This document shows positions 19,836 through 29,166 of a stretch of 64,000 nt of DNA, piece by piece. Position 1 is the first letter of the stretch, and every line of letters begins with the position of its first letter. This stretch comes from CAVRUD01 sp963849635 (GTDB taxonomy: Bacteria > Chloroflexota > Chloroflexia > Thermomicrobiales > UBA6265), in assembly GCA_963849635.1 (NCBI GenBank), contig CAWKIA010000025.1, positions 124,001 to 188,000 of the forward strand. The letters are read 5' to 3'. The notes under the pieces were generated by a model. The model had not been told where the DNA came from. It searched no databases and saw nothing but the letters and a program-made list of their open reading frames with translations. The position numbers were made by a program, and so were the translations under genes.

Positions 19836-20951
19836 CTAGTCAGGCAACTCCGCCTCGACACCCTCGACAAGCCAGTCCATCGAGAGCAACTCTTCTGCCG
19901 TCATCGCTGTGCCGGCCGCAACCCGTTCGGTGCCTTCTTGATCGTTGAGCGGACCGGTAAAGATCGTGAAGATGGTCTTCTCTCCGGCCTCAAAGGCAGC
20001 GACTTCGGTTTCGGTCATGGCCTTGACGTCATCCGGCACCATCGGTCCGAGCGGTGAAAGACCGACAAGGCCCTCTTTCCAGCCGTCCCAGACCTGGCTA
20101 GAGACCCAGGTGCCTTCAATCACCTCTTGGACCATCTGGCCGTAGTAGACGCCCCAGTGCCAGATCGGACAGGTCAAGACGGCCTTCGGCGCCAGGGGAG
20201 CCATGTCCGCGTTGTAGCCGACGCCGTACTTGCCGCGCTCCTCGGCAGCCTGCTGCGGCCCGGCGGTGTCCTGGTGCTGAGCGACGACGTCGACTCCGGC
20301 ATCGAGCAGCGCTTCGGCCGCCGCTCGCTCCTGCTGTGGGTTGTACCAGGTGCTGGTGAAGACGACCTTCACGGTCGCGTCCGGCGCGCTCTGACGAACG
20401 CCGAGCGTAAAGGCGTTGATCCCGCGCAGAACTTCCGGAATCGGGAACGCGGCCACGTAGCCCAGTAAGTTCGCTGCTGTCATCTTGCCGGCCACGAGTC
20501 CGGACACGTAGCGCGGCTCCTCGATCTTACCGAAGGCCGTTCCCATGTTGTCGGCCGTCATGTAGCCGGAGATGTGGATGAAAACGGTATCAGGGAAGTC
20601 TGGGGCGACATCAAACATCGGCTGCATGTAGCCGAACGAAGTCGCGACGACGACGTCAAACCCCTGATCCGCGAAGTCGCGGATGACGCGACCGGCATCC
20701 GCGGCCGTCTCAGGCACGTTCTCGATGTAGGTCGTCTCGACGTTCGGCATCTCGTCCACGACTTTCCGTCCCTCATCGTGGGCGTAGGTCCAGCCAAGAT
20801 CGCCGATCGGGCCCACATAAACGAAGGCCACCCGGAACGGTTCATCCTGGGCACTGGCTCGCCGTCGCCCAGCGGTGCCCGCCCCAAAGACCGTCGCTAC
20901 CCCCGCCGTACCGAGCAACTGGCGCCGGGTAATCACTCCACTCATCCCCAT
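19836..20951 (-). CDS. BMP-family (PnrA/Med-like) nucleoside-binding protein
   Basis: Extracytoplasmic binding protein of 371 residues. A twin-arginine signal (VITRRQLLGTAGVATVFGAG) with a cleavage site near ASA-QDE opens the protein, after which FRVAFVYVGPIGDLGWTYAHDEGR is the conserved BMP start (shown here as FRVAFVYVGPIGDLGW and YAHDEGR). Further family segments are DFADQGFDVVVATSFGY, HISGYMTADNMGTAFGKI and GVDVVAQHQDTAG. No lipobox cysteine is seen, so it may be Tat-exported and soluble. The ATG at 20951 has GGGAG upstream; a longer frame to 21395 overlaps the DUF3830 gene in antiphase and is not real. Probably captures purine nucleosides or bases for the downstream transporter. Confidence 0.88.
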   Translation of the reverse strand: MGMSGVITRRQLLGTAGVATVFGAGTAGRRRASAQDEPFRVAFVYVGPIGDLGWTYAHDEGRKVVDEMPNVETTYIENVPETAADAGRVIRDFADQGFDVVVATSFGYMQPMFDVAPDFPDTVFIHISGYMTADNMGTAFGKIEEPRYVSGLVAGKMTAANLLGYVAAFPIPEVLRGINAFTLGVRQSAPDATVKVVFTSTWYNPQQERAAAEALLDAGVDVVAQHQDTAGPQQAAEERGKYGVGYNADMAPLAPKAVLTCPIWHWGVYYGQMVQEVIEGTWVSSQVWDGWKEGLVGLSPLGPMVPDDVKAMTETEVAAFEAGEKTIFTIFTGPLNDQEGTERVAAGTAMTAEELLSMDWLVEGVEAELPD

Positions 20952-21022
20952 TCCCGCATCTCCCTGACTGCCAAAACCCGGTCGCGTCCATCTTGCGCGA
21001 CCAACCGTCCACCCACCCGATC

Positions 21023-21436
21023 TCAGGCGTCTTGCTCCGTGAATGTGATCTCCTGTGCACCTTCCCAGACGACACGCCGCCCGAGCGTCTTCAAACCGGC
21101 ATTGCCGTCGACGATCGTCAGAAAGTGGTTCCCGGCGAGCTGGCCGAGCTTCGACGCGAAGCAGGTATGACCATAGGGGAACAGGATCTCCGTCTCGGAG
21201 AACCCACCCGGGTAGAGCAAGATCTCGCCCGGCGACGGGTAGGACGTAGCGTTTTCGAAGGACAGGCCAACATCCAGGTCGCCGAGCGGAATCCAGGCCG
21301 ACTCTCCGCTCCACCGGGCCTGGATGATGCGATTCTGGAAAGGCAACAGCCGGCGGAACGCGGCGCAGGTAGTTGGAGCTGCTTCCTCCTCCCACCTGGC
21401 AGTGAAAACGAGATCACCCACCGTTATGCGCAGCAT
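21023..21436 (-). CDS. DUF3830 cyclophilin-like protein
   Basis: A 137-residue protein matching DUF3830, a compact cyclophilin-like beta fold of unknown activity. Characteristic parts are AAPTTCAAFRRLLPF, ARWSGESAWIPLGDL, SYPSPGEILLYPGG, TEILFPYG and KLGQLAGNHFLTIV. Family members are often found beside hydantoin, purine or pyrimidine catabolic genes, which is also the case here: it follows the molybdenum hydroxylase large-subunit gene by 62 bp on the same strand and precedes the binding-protein gene. The fold resembles proteins that bind small cyclic amides, so a role in handling a purine ring intermediate is possible but unproven. Confidence 0.8.
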   Translation of the reverse strand: MLRITVGDLVFTARWEEEAAPTTCAAFRRLLPFQNRIIQARWSGESAWIPLGDLDVGLSFENATSYPSPGEILLYPGGFSETEILFPYGHTCFASKLGQLAGNHFLTIVDGNAGLKTLGRRVVWEGAQEITFTEQDA

Positions 21437-21498
21437 TTACGCTTCGGCCTCCACTCTTCTCTTCAAATGCAACGGCGACTTCACTGTCGGGATCGTCA

Positions 21499-23729
21499 TT
21501 ATGACTCGAACGGCGCCTGGATTGCACCCACATCCGCCGACTGGACGGTGAGAGCAGTCAAGACGCGCTCTGGTGTCATCGGTTGGCGGGTCAGCCACAC
21601 CCCGGTGGCATCGTGAATCGCCGCCGCGACCGCCGGGGCGAACGGGACGAGCGGCATCTCCGCCACACCTCGGGCGCCGTACGGTCCGTTGGGATCGGCT
21701 AACTCAAGGACGACCGGGATGATCTCGGGCGGCATGTCGCGGGCGGTGGGCAGCAGGTACGTGCTGAAATACGGCGTTTTCACGTGCCCGCCTTCAATCT
21801 GGAAGTCCTCGAGTAGGGCGTAGCCCACCGCCTGGGCCAGGCACCCTTCGATCTGGCCCTCGACTTGCTGGAGATTGATCGCCCGGCCAACGTCGTGCAC
21901 GCTCACGACCGACAGGACCGCGACCTCACCGGTCAGCGTATTGACTTCGACCTCAACCGCCTGGGCCGCGTAGCCGTAGCAGTAGTTCGGCGTGCCTCGT
22001 CCAGTGACCGGATCGAGGACGGTGGTCGCGGGCGGGCGGTATTGCACCGTTGCCTCGACGTGCACATCGTCGGTCTCGGGCCAGCGCTCCATCGCCTCGG
22101 CGGCGGCATCGTGGACCGCTCGCCCAGCCATGAGCGTCAAGCGAGATGCCGAGGCGCTGCCGGCGTTCGGCGCGAGCTCGCTGTCATCGGCGACCAGCTC
22201 GATCTGATCCAGTGCAATCCCAATCCGGCTAGCCGCGATCTGGCGCATCGCCAGATGGCTGCCCTGTCCGACATCCGCCGCGCCGACCCGGACGATCGCC
22301 CGCTCTACCTCGCCGCGGCCAAACAATTCGACCGTCGCGGTCGATTGCTCCGGGAAGCCAAATGAGTAGCCGACGTTCTTGATCCCGCAGGCGAGGCCGA
22401 TACCGCGCTTCCGGTGGCCGGCGGGCGGTTCCATGATCGTTCCGAGCGGATGTCCCGCCGTACCGGATGACTGCCTCCTTCACGCACCGGTCGAAGACCG
22501 GCAGAATACTGACCCCGGGCGGAAGCGACTCCTGCGTCGACTCAAGATCCCCTTCGCGGTACAGGTTCCGGCGGCGAAACTCCACCGGGTCCATCCCGAT
22601 CGCATGGGCCAGTCTGGTCACCATGGTCTCGGCGGCGAACTGGGCCTGCGGGGCGCCAAAGCCGCGAAATGCCCCGCTGGGGATGTTGTTCGTGTAGACG
22701 GCGATTCCATCGACGCTGATGTTTGGCACCCTGTAGGCGCCATTGGCGAACAGCGTCGCGACCTTGGTAACTTCGGCCGAGGTCGACGCATAGGCGCCAC
22801 CATCGGCGAGGAGTCGTCGCCTCGACCGCGGTTATGTCACCTTGTCTGGTCGCCCCCCATCGGCATTTGATCGTCATCGGGTGGCGCTTGTGGTGGCCGA
22901 TCATCGACTCTTCGCGCGACCAGACCATCGCCACCGGCTGTCGGGTCTTCCATGTTGCCAGGGCAAGAAGATGCTGGATCGACAGATCTTCGCGCCCACC
23001 GAACGCTCCACCAATCGCGGCGTAGCGCACGACAACACGATCCTCGGGCAACTTCAGTATCTCGGCGATCTGACGCCGATCCTCGTGCAGCCATTGGCCC
23101 GCGGTCTCGACCACAATCCGGCCGTCATCATCGACGAAGGCGATCCCGGCTTCTGGTTGAAGATAGGCGTGCTCCTGCCAGGTGGTCTGGAAGGTGTCCT
23201 CGATCACGATATCGGCAGCGTCGAATCCGGCCGAGATATCTCCCTTCCGGATCGGAATCCGGAAAAGGACATTGCTATCGCGGTCATCGTGGACGAGCGG
23301 GCTATCCGCCTCCAAGGCCGCCTCGGGGGTGGTCACCGCCGGCAGGTCGGCATAGTCAACTGCCACCGCGTGGGCACCGGCGGCGGCGGCGCTGGCCGAT
23401 GTCGCGACCACCAGGGCGACCTTGTCACCAGTGAACCGGACCTTGCTGTCGCAGAGTACCGGCTGGTCGGCTTCTACCAACCCGAACCGGTTGTAGGGCA
23501 CGTCGGCGGCAGTCATGACGGCGACCACCCCCTCGATCGCCAGGGCCGCCTCGGTCGAGATCGAGAGAATGCGGGCATGTGGGCGCTCGGCGAAGACGAC
23601 CTTGAGGTGGAGCATCCCGGGCCGGATGAGGTCGGCGGGATACCGGGCATCGCCGGTCACTTTCCCGACCGCGTCCGGCCGGGGCAGGGACGCGCCAATG
23701 TAGCTGGGCGGTGCGAACAATTCGGTCAT
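21499..23729 (-). CDS. Xanthine dehydrogenase-type molybdenum-binding subunit, two frameshifts
   Basis: Large subunit of a molybdenum hydroxylase that oxidises hypoxanthine or xanthine toward urate. Corrected length is 742 residues. Motifs visible in order are LPRPDAVGKVTGDARYPADL, GGAFGGREDLSIQ (molybdopterin contact), SGAFRGFGAPQAQF with the substrate-binding arginine, GAADVGQGSH and the catalytic GPYGARGVAE with its glutamate. Dropping one base at 22814 joins VEAT to LLADGGAYAS, and one base near 22443 joins SARN to IMEPPAG; both are one-base insertions relative to the family. The ATG overlaps the stop of the FAD/iron-sulfur gene by four bases. Urate formation fits the uricase and allantoin genes directly upstream. 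Confidence 0.85.
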
Positions 23730-25133
23730 CGCACCGCTACCGTCGTCGCCGCGCTCTGGACTGCCTCAATGATCTTGCGATAGCCGGTACAGCGGCAGAT
23801 GTTGCCCGAGAGAGCTGTTCTGATCGCGTCCGGCTCGGCATCCTGGCGCTCCTGAAGCAGTTTCGCGCCCGCCATCAACATGCCCGGGATGCAAAAGCCG
23901 CATTGGACGGCCCCGCTGTCGATGAACGCCTGCTGGAGGGGATGAAGGTCACCCTCGACTTGACCCGCAAGGCCCTCGATCGTGGTGACGCTGGCGCCGT
24001 GGGCCTGGGCGGCCGGCACCAGACACGACATCACGGCCTGACCGTCGAGCCAGACGGTGCAGGCGCCGCACTCACCCTCGGCGCACCCCTCCTTCGTCCC
24101 GGTGAGAGCCGGCATCCTCACGCAGAGCATTGAGCAGCGTTTTGGTTGTGGCGCCTGCCCAGGAGCGCGGTATGCCGTTGAGGACAACCTCAATGCCATC
24201 GTCAAGCGAACCCGGCGATTGAGGGTTCGGTTCATGCGTCGTCTCGAGCAGAACAGGGGAGACTGGCCAGCCATCCCGTTCCACGCCCCGGGAGAGCCGG
24301 TCGAGAGCGTCCGCAACCAGGGCCGACACCGTGGCCAAGCGGTACGCGGCTGATCCGCGGAGATCGTCAATGGGGGAGATGTCCCCAGCGGCCAGTTCTC
24401 CCGCTCTCCGGCACACCTCCGCGGTCAATTCCTGGCCAACGAGGAAGTCCTCTGCCGAGGTGGATCGCACGATCGTCGGCGCGACCGCGCCCATGGCAAT
24501 AGCCGCAGACGTCACTGTCTGCTCGTCCAGGCCAACAACAATTGCCAGGTCGATCACCGAGATCGCCTGAGCGCGGCGAAGTCCGAGCTTGACGAACGTC
24601 CCGCGCTCAGTGGACTTCATCGCCGGAACACGGATCTCGGTAAGGAGTTCGTCGGGGAGGAGTACCGTCTTCCGCGGTCCAACGTAAAAGTCCGAGATCG
24701 GTACTCTCCGTGTCAGTTCTTTGCTTCGGAGCACCACCTCGGCACCGAGCGCCACCAGCGGCGTGATCGTGTCGTTGGCCGGTGAGGCGGTGATGAGGTT
24801 CCCTGCGACCGTGCCCCGGGTGCGGAGTTGCGGTGCTCCGACCTCCCAACAGGCCTGTGCCAGAGGGAAGAGATGCTCGACGCAGATCGAAGATGCGACA
24901 ACATCGTTGTGCGTCGCCAGAGCCCCGATCCGCACGATCCCATCGTCCATGCGGACGAAGTCAAGCGCGTCGACTCGGGTGAGATCGATCAGCCGCTTGG
25001 CTGGACGGATGCCGCGCGATAGTTCGACGAGGATATCTGTGCCGCCGGCGATGAGCCGCGTGCCTGGATCACGCTCCGCCAGGAGGATTAAGACATCGTC
25101 GATTGAAGAAGGCTGCAGGTACGTCGACCACAT
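23726..25133 (-). CDS. Xanthine dehydrogenase-type fused FAD and [2Fe-2S] subunit, one frameshift
   Basis: Electron-transfer subunit of the molybdenum hydroxylase, 468 residues after correction. Residues 1-285 are the FAD domain: RLIAGGTDILVELSRG, the FAD loop QLRTRGTVAGNLITASPAND (given as QLRTRGTVAGNL) and DLRGSAAYRLAT. From about residue 310 follows the ferredoxin-like part: cysteine pattern GCAEGECGACTVWLDG, then CGFCIPGMLMAG and NICRCTGYRKI for the second cluster. The two parts are in different frames; removing one G near 24113 joins LREDA to LTGTKEGCAEGE. The order FAD then iron-sulfur is the reverse of the usual XdhA fusion. Start ATG 25133 matches the family N-terminus WSTYLQPSSIDDVL. 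Confidence 0.85.
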
Positions 25134-25260
25134 GGAGCACCGGCTTTAAGAGGGACGCAGTCAGAGACGTAGTCCACTGCAAACGATGGACTGAAGTCTA
25201 CGCGCAACACCGTCGAGGAACGCAACCGGGCGGCATCGCATGGGCTGCGGTTTTTGCGGT

Positions 25261-26622
25261 TCAGCGTACGCTCAAGACTGGGGACACCATCCTGCCTCGT
25301 GCCTGCGCGTCGGTCGCGTTTTCCGGCCAGATTGTCTGACCGCGCAGGATGGTGCGCACAACGCGGCCGTGGAGCCGGGCTCCGATGTAGGGGCTGTGAT
25401 TGTGACGGTAGAGGAGGTCGTCAGCGGCAAGGGTGTATCCATCGTCGAGGGCAACGAGGGCCAGGTCAGCGTCCATACCATGAGCGATCCGACCTTTGGA
25501 GAGCAGGTCAAACCGGTTTGCAACTCCGGCAGACAGGACATTGGCGATGGTCGTGAGCGGAACCCCGCGGTCGTGCCAGCCAGTCGATAGCATGACCGGC
25601 AGGGTGGATTGGCACCCGGAGATACCACCCCAGATCCGAAAGAAGTTGGCATCAGACTTCATATCGGCCGGTGCCGGCGAGTGATCCGACGTGACCATCT
25701 GGATCGAGCCGTTAGCTACGCACCTCCAGAGCGCGTCCCGCTCTGCGGAGGACCGAATGGGCGGCGCGCACTTCGCGACTGCGCCTAATCGCTCGACATC
25801 CTCTTCGGTGAAGAACAGGTAGTGGGCACAGGTCTCGCAGGTGACGTCGATGCCGCGCTGGCGTGCCTCTGCGACCAGAGTCACAGCCCGACCACTGGAG
25901 AGGTGAACGATGTGGAGGCGGCAACCTGCCTCCTGGGCCAGCAGGATCGCTCGACCGACCGCCTCCACCTCGGCGATCACCGGCCGGGAGCGGAAGTAGT
26001 CGATCGCGCCCTGGCGACCAGCCTCGATCGACCGTTCCGCCAGCGTGGCGGTGATCGCGTCGCTCTCGGCGTGGACCGCGACGAGGACGCCAAGGCGAGC
26101 GGCGGAGACCATCGCCTCATAGAGGGTCAGATCGTCGGCAGCTGGAAAGTCGGGCGTGCCGCTGCGCGACATGAACGCCTTAAATCCGACGACGCCTAGG
26201 GCAGCCAGATCATCCAGCTCGACCAGATTGCCGGGAACGATCCCGCCCCAGAGGCCGAAATCGACGACGGACATCTCCTCGGCAATCGCCCGCTTCGCCG
26301 CAAATGCCTTCGCGGTGGTCGTCGGTGGATTGGCGTTGAGTGGCATCTCCAATGCGGTTGTGCCCCCACCAGCCGCCAGAGCCCGGCTGCCAGTGGACCA
26401 GCCTTCCCACTCGGTCCGCCCCGGTTCGTTGAAATGGACGTGGGCGTCGATGACTCCCGGGAAGATATACAACCCCGCCCCATCGATTTCCTGGGTTCCG
26501 CCGCCTTCAATCTCTGGGGAGACCTCGACGATCTGCCCGTCCGCCACGGCGATGTCGGCGACGGCAGGTTGTGGACCGGCGACAACGATGCCGCCACGCA
26601 CGATCAGGTCATAGCGGCTCAC
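25261..26622 (-). CDS. allB: Allantoinase
   Basis: Zinc-dependent amidohydrolase that opens allantoin to allantoate, second half of urate degradation. The 453-residue protein has the metal-binding DAHVHFNEPGRTEWEG, the carbamylated-lysine region GVVGFKAFMS, VAVHAESD, LHIVHLSSG, and the last ligand VTSDHSPAP. The substrate loop GGTTALEMPLNANPPTT is that of allantoinases and not of dihydropyrimidinases. The stop of the upstream allantoate amidohydrolase gene overlaps this ATG by four bases. Downstream, 127 bp separate it from the molybdenum hydroxylase genes. Cytoplasmic. Confidence 0.95.
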   Translation of the reverse strand: MSRYDLIVRGGIVVAGPQPAVADIAVADGQIVEVSPEIEGGGTQEIDGAGLYIFPGVIDAHVHFNEPGRTEWEGWSTGSRALAAGGGTTALEMPLNANPPTTTAKAFAAKRAIAEEMSVVDFGLWGGIVPGNLVELDDLAALGVVGFKAFMSRSGTPDFPAADDLTLYEAMVSAARLGVLVAVHAESDAITATLAERSIEAGRQGAIDYFRSRPVIAEVEAVGRAILLAQEAGCRLHIVHLSSGRAVTLVAEARQRGIDVTCETCAHYLFFTEEDVERLGAVAKCAPPIRSSAERDALWRCVANGSIQMVTSDHSPAPADMKSDANFFRIWGGISGCQSTLPVMLSTGWHDRGVPLTTIANVLSAGVANRFDLLSKGRIAHGMDADLALVALDDGYTLAADDLLYRHNHSPYIGARLHGRVVRTILRGQTIWPENATDAQARGRMVSPVLSVR

Positions 26623-27863
26623 GCGATTGCGCTCCTCATCTGGTCCCGGATGAATCTGGTCAGGACGTCGATCGCGACCTCGACGTCCGCCTCCGTCACT
26701 CGTTCATCAGGATGATGGCTGATCCCGCCCTCACAGCGGACGAAGAGCATTCCTACCGGAGCTATCGCCGCCATTGGAATGGCATCGTGTCCCGCGCCGC
26801 TGGTCAGACGCGGAGCACTGATGCCCTCTACCTTTGCGGCGCGGGACAACGCCTCAATCAGCTCGTCGTCGCAGGAGACCACTTGCGCGTCCAACACCGT
26901 CTCCCATGAGTGTTCGAGGTTGCGAGCAGCCGCGATACCTATTGCGGAGTTCCTGGCCGTTTCAACCGCTCTGGCTCTCGTCTCGTCATTGGCGTGGCGC
27001 ATGTCAAGGCTCAGCGATACCAGGCCCGGTATGACGTTACTCGCACCCGGACTGACCGCGATGGTGCCCACGGTTGCGACGAGTCCTGCTGTCTGCTTCG
27101 CCAATCCCTCGACCGCCAACACAAACTCAGCTGCGCCGGCCAGGGCATCGCGCCTGACGTGCATTGGCACGGTCCCAGCGTGGTTCGCCTGGCCGGTAAA
27201 GGTGATCGCAATGCGCGACTGTCCCGCGATCCCGGTCACGACTGCGATTGGACAATCCAGTTCCTCAAGTATCGGTCCCTGCTCGATATGGACTTCGATG
27301 TACGCCCGCGCGCGGTCAGTCCGCTTGCAGGAGAGCATGTTGTCTGGGTCGCCACCAAACTCGCTGATTGCTTCCCGTAGGCTGATGCCCGCGGCGTCCA
27401 TCCGGTCAAGATCCGTGCCGGTTAGGGTGCCGGCAAGTGCACGACTTCCAAGAAAGGTCGTGTGAAACCGCGAACCCTCCTCGTCAGCAAAGGCAATCAC
27501 CTCGACCCCAAACGGCAGGCGGTCCATCTCAGAATTCAGGATTTCGATCGCCGCGATAGCGACAAGGATGCCCAGCGGACCGTCGTAACGGCCAGCGTCC
27601 GGAACCGAATCGAGATGGCTCCCAAGCAGCAGGGCCGGAGCGGCAGGGTCCGCACCCTCCCAGCGACCAATGAGATTGCCAACCTCGTCCCGGCGGACGG
27701 CCATTCCGGCGGCACTCATCCAGCCCGCGACCTCATCCTGGGCTAGACGCAGCGCCCGGGTTCCGTAAGTCCGGGTCAGGCGATCCGGATCCTCGCTGAA
27801 CTCGGCCAGACGGTCGCACCGCGCCATTACCCGAGCCGCCGATCCTGGAACGTCAGCTTCCAC
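26619..27863 (-). CDS. allC: Allantoate amidohydrolase (M20-type)
   Basis: Zn or Mn-dependent hydrolase of 414 residues that removes the first ureido group of allantoate, releasing ammonia and CO2 and leading to ureidoglycine/ureidoglycolate. Family signatures are LLLGSHLDSVPDAGRYDG (first metal ligand), IAFADEEGSRF, EVHIEQGPILEEL, and MRHANDETRA; LTSGAGHDAIPMAAIAPVGMLF is the C-terminal metal and substrate region (quoted as LTSGAGHDAIPMA and PVGMLF). N-carbamoyl amino acid hydrolases are close relatives, but the cluster context favours allantoate. The GTG at 27863 overlaps the end of the 5-hydroxyisourate hydrolase gene by 11 bases, and its stop overlaps the allB start. Confidence 0.9.
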   Translation of the reverse strand: MEADVPGSAARVMARCDRLAEFSEDPDRLTRTYGTRALRLAQDEVAGWMSAAGMAVRRDEVGNLIGRWEGADPAAPALLLGSHLDSVPDAGRYDGPLGILVAIAAIEILNSEMDRLPFGVEVIAFADEEGSRFHTTFLGSRALAGTLTGTDLDRMDAAGISLREAISEFGGDPDNMLSCKRTDRARAYIEVHIEQGPILEELDCPIAVVTGIAGQSRIAITFTGQANHAGTVPMHVRRDALAGAAEFVLAVEGLAKQTAGLVATVGTIAVSPGASNVIPGLVSLSLDMRHANDETRARAVETARNSAIGIAAARNLEHSWETVLDAQVVSCDDELIEALSRAAKVEGISAPRLTSGAGHDAIPMAAIAPVGMLFVRCEGGISHHPDERVTEADVEVAIDVLTRFIRDQMRSAIA

Positions 27864-28210
27864 GGTAGGTCGTGTATGACCAGGCCGACGCCAGCAAGGG
27901 GATGTGATAGTGGCCGTTGGGATCGGTCAGGATGAATCGGATCGGCACGACATCGAAAATGCCGGTACCGCCGCCTGGCTGCTGATGGCCGGCAAAGTAC
28001 GGACCGACGTGGAACCGCAGCTCATATCGCCCGGGAACGAAGGCGTCGCCAGAGAGCATCGGGCCTTCGGTTCGGCCATCACCGTTTGTCACCGCCGTCG
28101 ACAAGCTGAACCGGCTCATCGCCATCGAGCCGCCAAAGCTCGACGGTAATTCCCGCTCCCGGACGTCCCTGGGCGGTATCGAGGACATGGGTAGTCAATC
28201 GCCCGGCCAT
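27853..28210 (-). CDS. 5-hydroxyisourate hydrolase (transthyretin-like), one frameshift
   Basis: Small cytoplasmic enzyme hydrolysing 5-hydroxyisourate, the product of uricase, to OHCU. The N-terminus from ATG 28210 reads AGRLTTHVLDTAQGRPGAG, the family opening with a catalytic histidine, and the C-terminus is YHIPLLASAWSYTTYRGS with the diagnostic YRGS tail. A one-base insertion near 28103 separates QLVD from AVTNGDGRTEGP; corrected length is 118 residues, typical for the family. The middle segment RYELRFHVGPYF is intact. The gene begins 5 bp after the uricase stop and ends inside the start of the allantoate amidohydrolase gene, so it is embedded in the operon. Confidence 0.9.
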
Positions 28211-28215
28211 CTCGT

Positions 28216-29154
28216 TCACCCCTGGTCCCGGATCATGCGAAGGGTGATCTCGCCGTAGGCCGGGAAGGGATCACTATAGACGGCCACCCGCGGATCGCTC
28301 TCCGAGCGGTAGAACGGGTCGCGAGTGCGATTTTGGGCCGCGAATGACACTTCGCTCAGCCCCGGAAATCGCTCCAGGATGCGCGTTCCCATCTCGTGGA
28401 CGAGGTGCTGGATCGACTCGCTGACGAACTCGTGAAAGGCCGCCGTCACCAGGTCGCGGACCTGCTCCGCCGGGACATAGGCGGTGTGGCTTTCACCGAG
28501 AAGGTCCGCCACTGAGCGATAGCGCCATTGGACATCGAGATAGATGTACAGCGGCCGGTCGCGGCGCTCCGGGAGGGTCGTATTGCCGTCGCGCACGAAC
28601 GAGGTAAACGCACTGCCGGTGACCTTGAGCAGACGCAACTTCTCGCGGCCGGAGTAGTGATCGTGGACGACTACTGTGCCGCCGTCGATATCCATCTCGA
28701 GCATCGCCGTCGAAAAATCCCCGTCTGTCCGACCGAAGAGGACATCGCTGTCGACGAATCCACCCTCGCCATCCGGAACGCGCTCCGCGGCGAACGGCAA
28801 CTCTCGCCCGCTGAGGCGAATGCGATGCATCTCTGGGTAGGTCGTGAGAAAGACCTCACCCAGGTGATGCAGGAAACCTTCGAGCGTGGCGCCGATGTAT
28901 GTCAGCGCTTCGCGCAGGATGACGTTCTTCATGCTGTCGGTGGCGACGACGGAGGAATTGTCCCCTTCGGTGTAGGCAGGCAGGAAATTCTCGCCCAGGA
29001 CCTGGATATCGATCTCACGGGCGACCAGGATGTTGTCCCTGCCCGTGAACGGCGATTCCGGTATTGGAGTTACACCCCGGAGCGGCGAGCTGTAGACGCG
29101 GTAGATCGGGACGGCGATCTTGCCGTACGAAATCTCGTGGCGGATGTCGCTCAT
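28216..29154 (-). CDS. Urate oxidase (uricase)
   Basis: Cofactor-free uricase of 312 residues that oxidises urate to 5-hydroxyisourate with release of hydrogen peroxide. The first half has YTEGDNSSVVATDSMKN, containing the catalytic Thr and the region that binds urate, and the second half has SESIQHLVHEM and FAAQNRTRDPF with the Gln and Asn contacts to substrate. Two T-fold repeats of about 150 residues are consistent with the length. The ATG at 29154 lies 12 bp after the OHCU decarboxylase stop. It is the oxygen-dependent step of the cluster, so the pathway is aerobic. Confidence 0.95.
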   Translation of the reverse strand: MSDIRHEISYGKIAVPIYRVYSSPLRGVTPIPESPFTGRDNILVAREIDIQVLGENFLPAYTEGDNSSVVATDSMKNVILREALTYIGATLEGFLHHLGEVFLTTYPEMHRIRLSGRELPFAAERVPDGEGGFVDSDVLFGRTDGDFSTAMLEMDIDGGTVVVHDHYSGREKLRLLKVTGSAFTSFVRDGNTTLPERRDRPLYIYLDVQWRYRSVADLLGESHTAYVPAEQVRDLVTAAFHEFVSESIQHLVHEMGTRILERFPGLSEVSFAAQNRTRDPFYRSESDPRVAVYSDPFPAYGEITLRMIRDQG

Positions 29155-29166
29155 GCGCCCTCCGTA

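Noticed and set aside
20952..21395. A longer BMP protein beginning at 21395
   Set aside because: The extra 148 residues overlap the well-supported DUF3830 gene in another frame, and the Tat signal begins at 20951.
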